This document shows positions 43,346 through 53,269 of a stretch of DNA of 64,000 nucleotides, one piece after another. Location: NCBI GenBank assembly GCA_010093605.1, contig MU004202.1, forward strand, positions 543,965-607,964, in the 5' to 3' direction. This stretch comes from Lophium mytilinum. Lineage: Eukaryota; Ascomycota; Dothideomycetes; Mytilinidiales; Mytilinidiaceae. Both the position numbers and the translations under genes were made by a program. The notes beneath the pieces are model-generated. The model was not told the origin of the DNA. It worked only from the letters and a program-made list of their open reading frames with translations, and did not search any database. The first letter of the stretch is position 1. Each line of letters opens with the position of its first letter.

Positions 43346-43534
43346 CTAAAGCTTGTAGTAAAAGCATTCGTCACACTTCTCATGTCCGCAACAGCTGCAG
43401 ATGCCCCAGTTATCGGAGTTGTCCGTTGCGCAGTCGCTACACCACCATATTCTGCGTCGATGGAGGATAGGCGCCCTCTCGGAGTCTAATAGGTCTCGCT
43501 GTTGTAGGAGCCAGTGGGTAAGTCGATTGAACAT
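43346..43534 (-). CDS. Small zinc-ribbon-like protein
   Basis: 62 codons from a true ATG. The C-terminal half carries a compact cysteine pattern, WWCSDCATDN...GICSCCGHEKCDEC, similar to the small CxxC...CxxCGHxxCxxC proteins widespread in ascomycetes, which presumably bind one or two zinc ions. No intron is needed. No function is known for such proteins. Confidence 0.45.
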   Translation of the reverse strand: MFNRLTHWLLQQRDLLDSERAPILHRRRIWWCSDCATDNSDNWGICSCCGHEKCDECFYYKL

Positions 43535-43793
43535 ATTGGCGATGCTCGGGAAATGTTAAAGCTCTCGAAAGGTAAGCAAGGACTGGTTGTAAGAAGATTG
43601 AGAGTATATGTAGCGCCAGCGACGCGGTCGAGTGGCCCATCATTACATCGTCGGCGCTGTGGCTTAGCTTTGGAACATTAAGCTGGCTTTTTCGTGTCAC
43701 AGTGTCGAACCTTCACCCTCCTCGGATTCGTGGGTTGAGTAGCATTGTTTTGCTTGAATTGAACGTGGACTTCTCGAGTGAGTCGATTTTAGG

Positions 43794-44010
43794 TACAGTG
43801 ACAGGCCATAAGTATGGGCACACTGCCTTTGGTACCCCAAGGACTTCGACGATCCAAGGCGATGTCGAGGTTCAAGGAGTACAGATCAGACTTCCTTTTG
43901 ACTAAGTAGCTGCTTAGCAGTCAGGCTGCCCCCTACAGTGGTATCCAGCGAGCAATACTGGAGCGATCAGTGACAGATCTTTGTGCCTAGACTTACGGCA
44001 TGGTGCTGTA
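43794..44010 (+). mobile_element. MITE family A, full-length copy (217 bp)
   Basis: The copy is bounded by TA. The left repeat TACAGTGACAGGCCATAAG is mirrored by a right repeat reading TGTGCCTAGACTTACGGCA then TGGTGCTGTA. The interior (TACCCCAAGG, GGCGATGTCGAGGTTCAAGG, CCCCTACAGTGGTATCCAGC) serves as my reference for the family. Confidence 0.82.
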
Positions 44011-44382
44011 CTGTTGTGGCAACAATCTATTCGCCACCGCGCTTTGGCCTCATATTCTACCATCTATCACGTCACTAGTTCAAGCGACAACAAGGCTGGC
44101 TGGAATGGGATTGGTATTGAAACAACGTGAAAAGCGTTCACTGATCACATGTCAAAGGTAAAAATGATGTGAGTAATGTTTCTCAAATTGAACTATCTCC
44201 ATATGATTGTGAAATGTCTGCTTGGGGAAATAGAGTCACCGCTCAAAACATCATCATCATCTCAAGCTAGAAGCAAAGCAAAAGAAAAGAATGCTCCTTC
44301 AAAGGAACCTCACTCACGCAAAATCAAGAAAGACAAGTAGAAAGAAAAGAAAACCTCTACCGATCTCAACTCAGACCATCAC

Positions 44383-46588
44383 CTAATAAGCGGTCCGCTC
44401 AACGACCTTCCCGTTCGCGCCCCGCTTGCTGAAAGTATCATTGCCCCAGACCACATCCGGGGCGTTGCCTTCGGCAAAGCTGGTCTTCTCACCCTGCTTG
44501 CCTGCATTGAAAGGGTCCGCGCTGTACGGAGCCAACGCTGCTGCTTGCGAGAATGCCTGCCATCCGGACGCCTTCTCGATTATATCCTCTGATAGACCGC
44601 TCTTGATAGCAGTTGCCGTGTTCGAGGCAGTTCGAGTCTTTCGCAGCGGAGCGGGCTTGGTGGAGGGGCCGCCACGCTGGCGGAAGTTCCGCTTCTGATG
44701 GTTCGAGGGAGCGCGACCGGGCTGGACACGCTTGACCTGGGTGGCGGGTGCGGTGTTCTCAAGGCGGACATCTTTCACGACGCGGGTGGTGGGAAAGGCG
44801 GAGTCCTCTAGGCGAACGTCCTGAACGAAACGACTTGGGCGTGGATATTCGGACTGGACACCGTTGGCCTGTCCAGCGATTGCTTTGCGGCCTGGGCAGT
44901 CGAACGACTTGTGTCCACTCTCGTTGCAGTGGTAGCACTTGCCCTTGAACTCGTAATGGCGGGGAGCCCGAACGGGCCTGGGAGAGTTGGCGTTGTCAGA
45001 GGCCTTGCCTGAAGGCTTCTGTAGGCTCGAGTCGGTGGAGGTTGGCTTTAGGTCGGGAGCTTCGGTGGTGATAGGATGAGCATCACGCGTTGGCGAAACA
45101 GAGGAAGAGTGATTGTTATCACGGGATGAGGCATCGTGGAAGGTTGACGGAGCGACCTTCCGTGGCGAAGGCTCGGTTGCTGCCACGTCGCCTGGCTCAG
45201 CGCCTTTCATGAACTCGGCATGCTCAGAAAGATCAAGCTCCGGTTCGGCGGTGATGCAACCACCAGATGAGGTATTGAGCGCAAGAGGCTGGACAGTTGG
45301 TGGTGTAGCGCCAAGATTTCCCTCAGCGTCGAGTTCATCATTATTGGTATCAGGAGGACTATCTTCGTCGTTATCGCCAGAAGTTTCCTGCTTCAACAGC
45401 GTGGTAGAGCAACCAGAGAGCACTGCTTCAGAGATTTGTAGAAGGGCGGAGGTGACGTTGGAGGACTCGGTCTCACTTGGGCCATTCTCTTCATCGTCAT
45501 CTAGTGCTATGTTAGTCTTATAAATATGGATAAGTCTAATGAAAGCTTACCTGCTGTCTCGCCCTCGTTCGTATCCTCTTCGACGCCCTCGTCTTCCTCG
45601 CCTTCGACGTCCTCTTCGATTTTGTATAGAATACCTTCTTCCAACACCTCTCTCTCGGGCTTGCCATCCGAACCGATTGTCAGTCGGTTAAATATAGACC
45701 GTCCTGCTGATGGTGTAGGTGTCTGCGCGTCGTCGCTCGTGACCTCGTCAAAAGCCGTCCTCTCTTCGGCTTCTGTGATATTTTCTTCCTCCAAATTGAT
45801 GACCATATGTTCGTCGGTCCACACAGAGGAGAGATTGTCGTCCATGGTGCATTCGTCGGTGTCCGACCAGATCGGCTTCTCTTCCAAGTTTTTAGTGACA
45901 AGATGTCTGTCACTGAAGACGGAAGAGAGATTATCGTCCATCGTCCCTTCGCCAAAGCTATCATCCTCTCCGATGGCCTCCAACTCGCCCTTATCCTGCT
46001 CAAGCTCCTCGATCTTGAACGCCAGGATGGCATGCTTGGCCTTCAAGTCGACAAGTTGGCGGCGTAGAGCCTCGCAATCAGTGCACGGGGGTACATCGAT
46101 ATAGATGGGAGAGGGTTTTGGTAAAATAGACGAGTCGGATAGTAGGCCATGAGCATCTGCACAGGAGTCGATTAGCCCGACGTCACGAGCCTGCTTTTCT
46201 TTGCAATACATACCAGCATCAGACACAGCCTTCGATTCAGTCTCCTTGACCTTGGTGAAGAACTTGTCGATCGAAGATTGCTTCAGAGAGGGACTACGAG
46301 AGCGCGTCGATTTTGACGAACGACTCGAGGACTCAGAGCTAAACAAAGTGGCGGCTTCGTGTTGCGCGGCCTTCGCGAGAAGAGCTACAATGAGAGTTAG
46401 GTAATATACTCCAACTAACAGAACTTGGCCTTACCTTTGATAGCTATCTTTTCGAGAAGCTGCTCGTAAGTCTTTCCCGTCCAATCGCAAATAGCGGCAG
46501 GAATCTCCGCATCGTCAGAGAGGTAGGGGGCGGGATCGCATGACGCAGAACGAAGGGGTGGAGAGGGTAAGCCAGTCTTGCTCAACAT
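44383..46588 (-). CDS. CCHC zinc-knuckle protein
   Basis: Exons 46588-46435, 46384-46214, 46156-45551 and 45506-44383 give 684 residues, all junctions in phase. A short conserved N-terminal segment (ICDWTGKTYEQLLEKIAIK) is followed by a Ser/Arg-rich stretch. A coiled coil comes next (CTDCEALRRQLVDLKAKHAILAF...LEQDKGEL), then a highly acidic region with two near-copies of TMDDNLSSVxxDxHxV. Far down the chain is one CCHC zinc knuckle, CYHCNESGHKSFDCP, with basic flanks (QRGGPSTKPAPLRKTRT). Two similar blocks (QDVRLEDSAFPTTR / KDVRLENTAPATQ) follow it. A knuckle among basic, Arg/Gly-rich tails suggests RNA or single-strand nucleic-acid binding. There is no retroviral-type context, so it is a host gene. 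Confidence 0.75.
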
Positions 46589-47417
46589 GATGGGAAGCCA
46601 ATAAGATAGCAAGGAAGAAGAATTGTGAGAGGGTGGGACAGCAGAAGGGGGCTGTGATACTACAGTGGAGTGCTTGCGGAAAGGTGGTTGGGTTGTGGTT
46701 GTCAAGACACGATGGGGCAAGTCTGAGGAAGGGAGACAGCTCTGGTTGGGGGATGGATTTATATCAGTTGTGGATTGACCGTCACGTGCCTACAGGTGCA
46801 GCTAGTGAATAATTCGACCGAGGACATTCGTCTTGCTCGAACGTTCGAGGGATGTTGTGTCCCACTGAAGAGAATAGATTCACTATCATTAAATCACGGC
46901 GTTATGTGAGACAGCCAAACGCAGAAGCTTGTTCTCCCAAAACAGCCCCTAATTAAGCATGAAGGCTAAGAAGAGAAATTTAGCAAGTCGGGGCCTTGTT
47001 TTGATTCTCAAAAGACGATGCTGGACGCGATGTGTTTATAGAGATGCAATAACCGTCCTTATACTTGGCACATGTTTAGTGAGTGAATGAGAAGATATGG
47101 AGCAATACGGCTGGATTTCAGACCGTAGCGACGCGTGCCCAATGATGGAAGGGGGATGTTATATACATGATTTACCATGATTGCTATTAGCACCCCGGAT
47201 TGCTACCAGCATTATTTGCTACATGCGATTGTTCTGGTCTAGCAAATACAACCACGGTCTTTGTCAAAAACAATGAGTAAAATCCAGCTGCAGTGAGGAG
47301 CTCTTTGGCATCCTCTTCGGTCGCATTTCGAGACCTCATACTCGCAATGTGTATACTCGTACTAGGAGTGTAATCGCAGGCCGCAAACGTTGATCTCGCT
47401 CTTGTGGACCAATTCTG
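46589..47417. other. Intergenic, about 830 bp
   Basis: Upstream region of the zinc-knuckle gene and downstream of the small Cys-rich ORF. AT-leaning but not RIP-like. No gene or repeat recognised. Confidence 0.4.
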
Positions 47418-47648
47418 TCATATAGAATTAGCATGACCACTACGCTCTCTAAGTCGGACGTACGTACATCCCATTGGTAATGCTATAAGCACTTTAAACA
47501 CGCAAGTGGGAATTGCCACGGCGCCAGCTACACACAAAATAGTCATGACCCAGTTGGAGTAGTAATGCTTTCCGCATTCTTGGCAATTGCAAGTCCGAAG
47601 GTTGTGTTCGCATTCGTAGTACCCGTGCCAAGATATCAGCTCGTACAT
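47418..47648 (-). CDS. Small Cys-rich, possibly membrane-bound protein
   Basis: 76 codons from a true ATG. The N-terminal third reads HGYYECEHNLRTCNCQECGK, a likely zinc-binding cluster. A hydrophobic segment follows (VMTILCVAGAVAIPTCVFKVLIALPMG). The same DNA contains a possible splice donor after NW, so the hydrophobic part may be intron. Family unknown. Confidence 0.35.
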   Translation of the reverse strand: MYELISWHGYYECEHNLRTCNCQECGKHYYSNWVMTILCVAGAVAIPTCVFKVLIALPMGCTYVRLRERSGHANSI

Positions 47649-47987
47649 GATGGGCGCTATGGTGATGAATTATTGGTGGGTAGGTGGGTAGGGGTAGGTT
47701 GGTGGTCGAGTCTGCTGAGGGGAAGGCTGGAGTCTCGAATTCAATGGTTTCTTTTCATTGTACACAAGGTATGAGCAACGTAGACTGTCGACCTGAGTAT
47801 TGTTTTTGCTCGAATTCACCCCGTTGACGTGACTTGAAGCTACTCTCAATGCTGCTGCCGCAGCTTTCACCTCCTTAAGTCCTCATAAAAGGATCCGACC
47901 TTTCATGGAAACTAGCACCACACTCACAAATACCTAGGTACAACCACAACCTTTCGACGCCACCAGGCAAACTTCCTGGCACTCACA
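47649..47987. other. Intergenic, about 340 bp
   Basis: 5' flank of the F-box-like gene; no motif to report. Confidence 0.35.
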
Positions 47988-49011
47988 ATGGCCCCCTACG
48001 CTTTTTACCTTCCAGAAGTTCTCGCCCAGGCCTGCCACCCATATCCTCCTGGGGTTTATCCTATCTTCATCTCCGAGCACGCACCACCCCATCCTATACT
48101 TCAATTTCGCCGTAAGTTCATCTTGAGTTGTCCTTATCTTGAATCTTGCTGAATGAACAATCCAGGAACCGAGTACATCCAGTACCAGCAGACTCTCCGC
48201 ATACAAGCATGGGCTAATCTCCTATCACGGGGTGATACCCCATTCTGGCCCGGGACTCAATCGGCAAGTGGACGTCGCTATGGTAAAGCGTCTACACGTG
48301 GTAAAAGTAAGTTTCACCTTACAATGCTCAGCCATTGCTTGGTAACGTGCAGCTGTCTAGGGGAGTATATCTTCGCGTATACGTAGGCACAAGCACTGAC
48401 CGCGAACAGAAGTTCAACCGACCACACCTCCACGGGCTACCTCAGTGATCCAGCGTCCCCGCTTGATCCCACCATCGAAACACTGCGCTGCACTTCCCCC
48501 TGAGCTGTGGATCGAGATCCTCTCCAAAGTGGCTGAGGCGGAGGGAGCTGTCTACCTCTGGCAAATTCGCCATGTGTCCCAGGTCTTCCGCTTCGCAGTC
48601 CTAAAGGTACTCACGGATCTTCACCTCCCAAATATCGCCATCGAATTTGTCCGGAACCGCCGCGTAGTTGCTCGCCTGCAGCTCAAGGGGCTGACAGGAG
48701 AGCACGGAGACCAAAAGGCCACCTTCGGCGTTTGCGCTGACGTCAGTGTCGTGAGCCTGAATTGGGAGAAAGTGGTCGAGGGCTGGGAGCAGGAGGAAGT
48801 GAAAATGCGTAGCGGATGGGCGGAGATGTGGGCTCACGACGAGGGAGGGATGGCATTGGCCTTGAACAAAGAGAAAGGAGAGCTCGAGGTTGGGATCGGG
48901 GATCTCTTTGACTGGTTCCTTGGAAACGAAGTCAACGCGCATTTCTTCCCCAACATGCCGGAGAAGCCTGAAGAACAGGCTGGTATTCGGGGGAGGTTTG
49001 CATTCCGGTGA
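47988..49011 (+). CDS. Small F-box-like protein
   Basis: Exons 47988-48111, 48166-48306 and 48410-49011 join in phase to about 288 residues. Exons 1-2 encode an unusual N-terminus rich in Pro, Tyr and aromatic residues (MAPYAFYLPEVLAQACHPYP; YIQYQQTLRIQAWANLLS). The third exon begins with an F-box-like helix set (LPPELWIEILSKVAEAEGAVYLWQIRHVSQVFR) followed by about 130 residues without repeats. The 3' end may differ: CGGTGAGTC at the stop could be a splice donor leading to a short basic exon ending near 49112. Family role would be target recognition in an SCF ubiquitin ligase, target unknown. Confidence 0.6.
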
Positions 49012-49774
49012 GTCTCTTCAACGCTGTTTGAGGAGTTCTAGAGTGCTTCCAGACATCCCAGCAAATCACGAACTCGCCAACTTAGGCGATTCGGAGCCTA
49101 GCTCTACGAAGTAGCCCAATGGTAGAGCATATGGATGGGTAAGCGGAGAATGTCTATGCAGGAAGTGCAAAATGATGTGAAGGGATGATCGACGGATTAT
49201 GTGAGTGTGATGAAGTTTAATAGGTGATCTAGAGGATACAGAATGCGAATCTTGTCCCTTCGCACTAGCTAGGAGTCATACAAGACTAATAGCATCTTCA
49301 CAGAGATGGAATTGGTCTGGTCACGTGGTATTATCAATTGGAGGAGTGAAGACGAATAGAGATCTAAGAGGACTTTAGCGATATTGAGAATATTTAAGAG
49401 GGATATGGATCGTGCGTGCAGTAGACTTCTTGATAGTCATCGATCGTCATTCAGTTTCGACACATGATATTGATCTTCGTGGCTCAGACTCCCGCTCGAG
49501 CTCCATGACACATCAAACATCATTCTCATATGTACTAGGATCTAGTATCGTAGACTTAACAAGTTCGGAAGATTTCACTCGCAGCTTAAGAATTTGAAGT
49601 GACTGCGGGACCTATGGCGCCTCTTCAAATTCGACTTGACCGCGGGGTGCGTGTGAAGAGCGTCCAAAGGCGAACCTCGAAAACATTAGGCGAAAGACTA
49701 TTCATTGCGTAGTCTCAAAAGAGTCCTTATCTTCTCTCCACTCCCATCGCGTCGTCCATTTGTACAGCTCTCCA
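49012..49774. other. Intergenic, about 760 bp
   Basis: Between two 3' ends. No gene, RNA or repeat recognised. Locally AT-rich (49180-49400) but with normal CA/TG content. Confidence 0.4.
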
Positions 49775-50452
49775 TTATCTCGCCTCAAACTGCATCATTC
49801 TCCTCGACCTTATCTTATACATAGCTTTACACCCACAAGCCCTGCACTTCAAAGCCTCACGCACCCTCCACTCCCCGTTCACAATCCCATCAAGTGCCCT
49901 CACTTTCACAAACATATGGCAGTCGGTGCACTGGTACCACAGCTGGCCCTTCTCGAGCGGGATATCTTTCAAGTCCGTGCCTGGGCCAACCATAGAACGA
50001 GGGTCTTGGTCTGGATGATACATCGGGTTCCCAGCTCTGGATTCGGTGTATGTGTCGATTTCCCGCGTGTTTGGTTTGAATCGCTTGGGTGCAGAGGGGT
50101 CGTAATCAAGCTCGACGATGTTGGTGTCGGCCCATCGGGGCGAGGGGGCGTTGCTCGGGTCGTAGTCTTCGCCGAAGGAACGTTCGAGGGCTTCTGCTTC
50201 TGGCGTAGTGGTGGGTTCTCCTTCGTCATGTCGATGATATGGTTCCGGTATTCTAAGCTTCGAATCTTCGTCCAGCCCTTCTGCTCCTTCGCCTTGTCGC
50301 TGTTGTAACGGATATTCTCGATGATCAGCTCCGGGATGCTGCCAAGCTTGTTCTGGCGCTGGTGGCTCCCACGCTGGCTGCTGTGGGCCAGTGGGGATGT
50401 TCTCCGCTCGTGGGTGCTGCATCAGGCTGGTGGGCGGCTGGTTTGAGGCCAT
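49775..50452 (-). CDS. RPB12-like zinc-ribbon protein
   Basis: 225 residues from the ATG at 50452; the longer frame begins at TTG. The first ~165 residues are Pro/Gln/Asp-rich and disordered (PQQPAWEPPAPEQAWQHPG; YDPSNAPSPRWADTN). The last ~55 residues match the small RNA polymerase subunit RPABC4/Rpb12: WYQCTDC...LKCRACGCKAMYKIRSRRMMQFEAR, with the invariant YKxRxxRxxxFxAR ending. The spacer between the two cysteine pairs is 24 residues rather than the 13 of true Rpb12, and the domain sits at the end of a long extra N-terminus. It is therefore more likely a derived paralogue than the polymerase subunit itself. It may contact RNA polymerase or use the ribbon for another purpose. Confidence 0.7.
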   Translation of the reverse strand: MASNQPPTSLMQHPRAENIPTGPQQPAWEPPAPEQAWQHPGADHREYPLQQRQGEGAEGLDEDSKLRIPEPYHRHDEGEPTTTPEAEALERSFGEDYDPSNAPSPRWADTNIVELDYDPSAPKRFKPNTREIDTYTESRAGNPMYHPDQDPRSMVGPGTDLKDIPLEKGQLWYQCTDCHMFVKVRALDGIVNGEWRVREALKCRACGCKAMYKIRSRRMMQFEAR

Positions 50453-50876
50453 CGTTAGCGGCGTCCTTCGGTGATGCCCTGCAGGATACACGAGGGTGGA
50501 AGTTAGTTTCACATTGAAGCAAATGGCTAACGTCGACCCAGAAATATCTGATTGAAACAAAGAAATTCCCAACTAAGATTCAGCGCACGATGGATGGGGA
50601 TGGTAGCGGGGCGTATGACAAAGGAATGAAGGCGCCAAGACATTCCTCAGATGCAAATGATCTTGGAACTACAAACATTGAGGCCATCCAGACTGTTATA
50701 ACACAGCAACAGACGACAAGTCTGAGCTCACGAGCTCATGACTCCGTAAGTAGGATTTGATTTGAAGCGTCCTGCTTCAATTCCACACTGAATCGGTCAT
50801 CGAATGGCCACTGTTTCTTGCCCCTACTGTCACATTAGCACTGCGCGAAATAAATCCTCGCAAAATCAAGGACTAA
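50453..50876. other. Intergenic, about 420 bp
   Basis: Upstream of the RPB12-like gene and 3' flank of the monooxygenase gene. Nothing recognised. Confidence 0.4.
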
Positions 50877-52599
50877 TTACGCTTTCGGATTCTTTGGCAT
50901 GGGAGTCCACTTGATTCCATAATCTCTGAGCCATTTCCAGTACCAACGCTGTGCGAGGCCCAGTTGGCCGGCAAGGGAAGCCATTCTAGCCATCCGTTTT
51001 GATCTGGAAACTCGCAACTGGGCGTACTCTTCTAACGCCGTGCGAAAATTAGCGTCCGGGGATGCGGGTTGATTGAGAAGGCAATTGGCGAGAACGGTGG
51101 CGTCTTCAATTGCGAAGGAGGATCCTGGAATGAGATCAGTATAAGAGAAGGATATGACTAAGCCAAAATTTGGAAAGTCTAGACCAAAAACTGCACGGGT
51201 ACCCCCCTCGATCACTTGGCGCCGTCGTGGGAGGTAGCCCGACTAGCCGATATTGAGTCAGTCGAAAGATCTACACCATATGATCTTCAGATTGTATTTG
51301 GACGCCGAAAACCACCTAGGCAAGAGAGTGCGAAAACTTGAGTTGCCAGGCTGCGGGCTTGGAACGGAGGAAATGTATGAGGGAAATGAGCCTACCTTGG
51401 CCACTACTCGGAAGCATCAATCTGGAAGCATCACCAATCAACACTACATTCCCGCATTGGATCTCGTTTGCTTGCCAGACTCGCTGCCGGAGCGGACTTC
51501 GTACAATGCGCTCCGATGCTGCGATCAGTCTCCCGAATGATCCTGTGGCTGGATGGTACACGCCGGCATGACGGCGGAGGATGTCAATTGTCAAGTCCTT
51601 CGAGTAGGCGCCAGCTATGATTCGAAACTCCCAACTAGATGTCGTATTTCCTTTGACCTCGGCGTCAAAAATTTTAGTGCCTTTTGGTGCCGAATAATCC
51701 GATGGACTCGTTTCTGGAATGATGAGATCCCATCGAATCTTCCCACCCGGCAGCGGCGACGTCGACAAAGTCCCGTGGTCCAGCCAGATTCCGTGCGTAT
51801 CGTCTAGAACCTCCTTTTCTACTCCTTCCTCAGCCAGCGGTGCGATCTCGGGCGAGGAGATCCCGTAAATCCCCGTTGCGCCCATAAAATCTGGAACCCA
51901 CCTCTCCTCCGCCGTACTCTCATCCCTCCTCCTCAAAATCGTCCTTCGAACTTCCGACCATGCACCCTCCGCTCCGACCAACAAGCTGACGTCCTCGCTT
52001 TTTCCACCCTTGAAAGACACTCTTACGCCGCCGGCCCCGCTAATCTCTTCTACTTTTTCCAACTTTCTTTTCCAGACCACTTCCCCACCTGACTCCAATA
52101 CCTTCTTTAGTAATATTTCTTGAAGATCACGCCGCTCGATGATGCGCATATTCGTACCCAGCTCCGTGCTCCAGGTCGGATCTTGCATGCGATTTAAACG
52201 CACAGCTGTTGCTGGGTACGCTCGCTCTACCGATTCTCCCGGATTCAGAAGAGGAGAGCCATACCCCGAGCGCCAAAAACTAGCTCCCGTAAACTCTTGG
52301 CTCCGTAAGTCGATAGCAGCTCGCAGGCCGAGATCGTAAAGAGGCGCGAGACCATTCCCTGAGAGGGCTATCGCTGCACCGGCTGTTTGGAGGTTTTCTG
52401 CTGGAATAGCAGTGGGTGGAGACGTCGAAGAAGCTTCGGACGCCGAAGGAAGGTGAGCTGGAAATGGATTGGGGGTTTGGTCCCAGAGTATAGGCGCATA
52501 CCGTTCGCGGAGGATGGGATGGGCGAGGATTTGTAGGGCAAGGGTAGGGCCTGAGATTGCGGCGCCTACAATGCCGATCTTGTGGCGAACGGCGGCCAT
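50877..52599 (-). CDS. FAD-dependent (class A) monooxygenase
   Basis: Exons 52599-51396 and 51124-50877 encode 483 residues. The 271-nt intron is four to five times longer than others here, but phase and protein fit exactly (SSGQG-SSFAIEDATVLANCL). The N-terminal dinucleotide site is IGIVGAAISGPTLAL, a GxGxxG variant. ERRDLQEILL marks the Arg of the second FAD contact. VGAEGAWSEVR is the DG-like motif in altered form, and GNVVLIGDASRLMLPSSGQG is the FAD ribityl-binding GD motif. It therefore belongs to the salicylate/PHBH-type flavoprotein hydroxylases, which use NAD(P)H and O2 to oxidise an aromatic or enol substrate. The substrate is unknown. It is divergent from a full ABCC transporter, pointing to a shared metabolite pathway. 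Confidence 0.87.
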
Positions 52600-53269
52600 G
52601 AAGACTCGAGCCGAGGAGAAATTGGAAGGATTTATGAAGCAAATGCGAAATACTTAAAAAGCCGGATCAGAAAGCTATTGGAAAAAATGTAGGACACGAG
52701 GAAATCAGATTAGATGGAGTAGTAGTTGTGCCACAAATCTGTCGCCTTGGACTGTACAACTGAATTGTAGAAAGGGGGACGCTGTGCAAAGGCCAAGGAG
52801 AGTTTGGAGTATGTGAAAGAATGAATGTGGAAAGGTGCAGAAAGAAAGAAATAGCCGCTGCGTATGAAAGTCGCCTGCTTCTGATCACTAGCCCGAATTA
52901 GTCTTCTAGTGGTACGACATATTGCAGCAGGCATGTCTGATGAAGGAAGTTTGGAGCTGGAGGTCGTCAGCTCCTATAGTTCTAGGTTACGAGTCAAGGT
53001 CAAGAAAAGAATACACGCTACGCGACTAGAGACTAGCTTCGGCGGGGAAGCGAGCTGTCAGGGGAGGACGGAAGGCAGCAACTCCATAAGCTCAACTCCG
53101 AATCCCGCAGATAACGCAGAGGAAGATGCGATATCGCCGCAGAAACTGCGGTATTGCCGTCCGATTGGAATAAGTTATAGTATCCAAGCCCTCCCATCAA
53201 TGTAAGTGTGCTACGCAGAACATTCCCGTGACTTCTGCAGGCGCCGTATGAGACTCGATTTTCATCGGC
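52600..53269. promoter_or_regulatory. Divergent upstream region, monooxygenase / ABC transporter
   Basis: 670 bp between the start codons. A 91-codon frame (52933-53205, ATG true) lies inside but shows no domain. I cannot name a binding site. Confidence 0.4.

Larger units (their letters stand above)
42851..44382. other. Gene-poor 1.5 kb
   Basis: Holds the small zinc-ribbon-like ORF at 43346-43534 and a full-length MITE at 43794-44010. Nothing else convincing. Confidence 0.45.
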
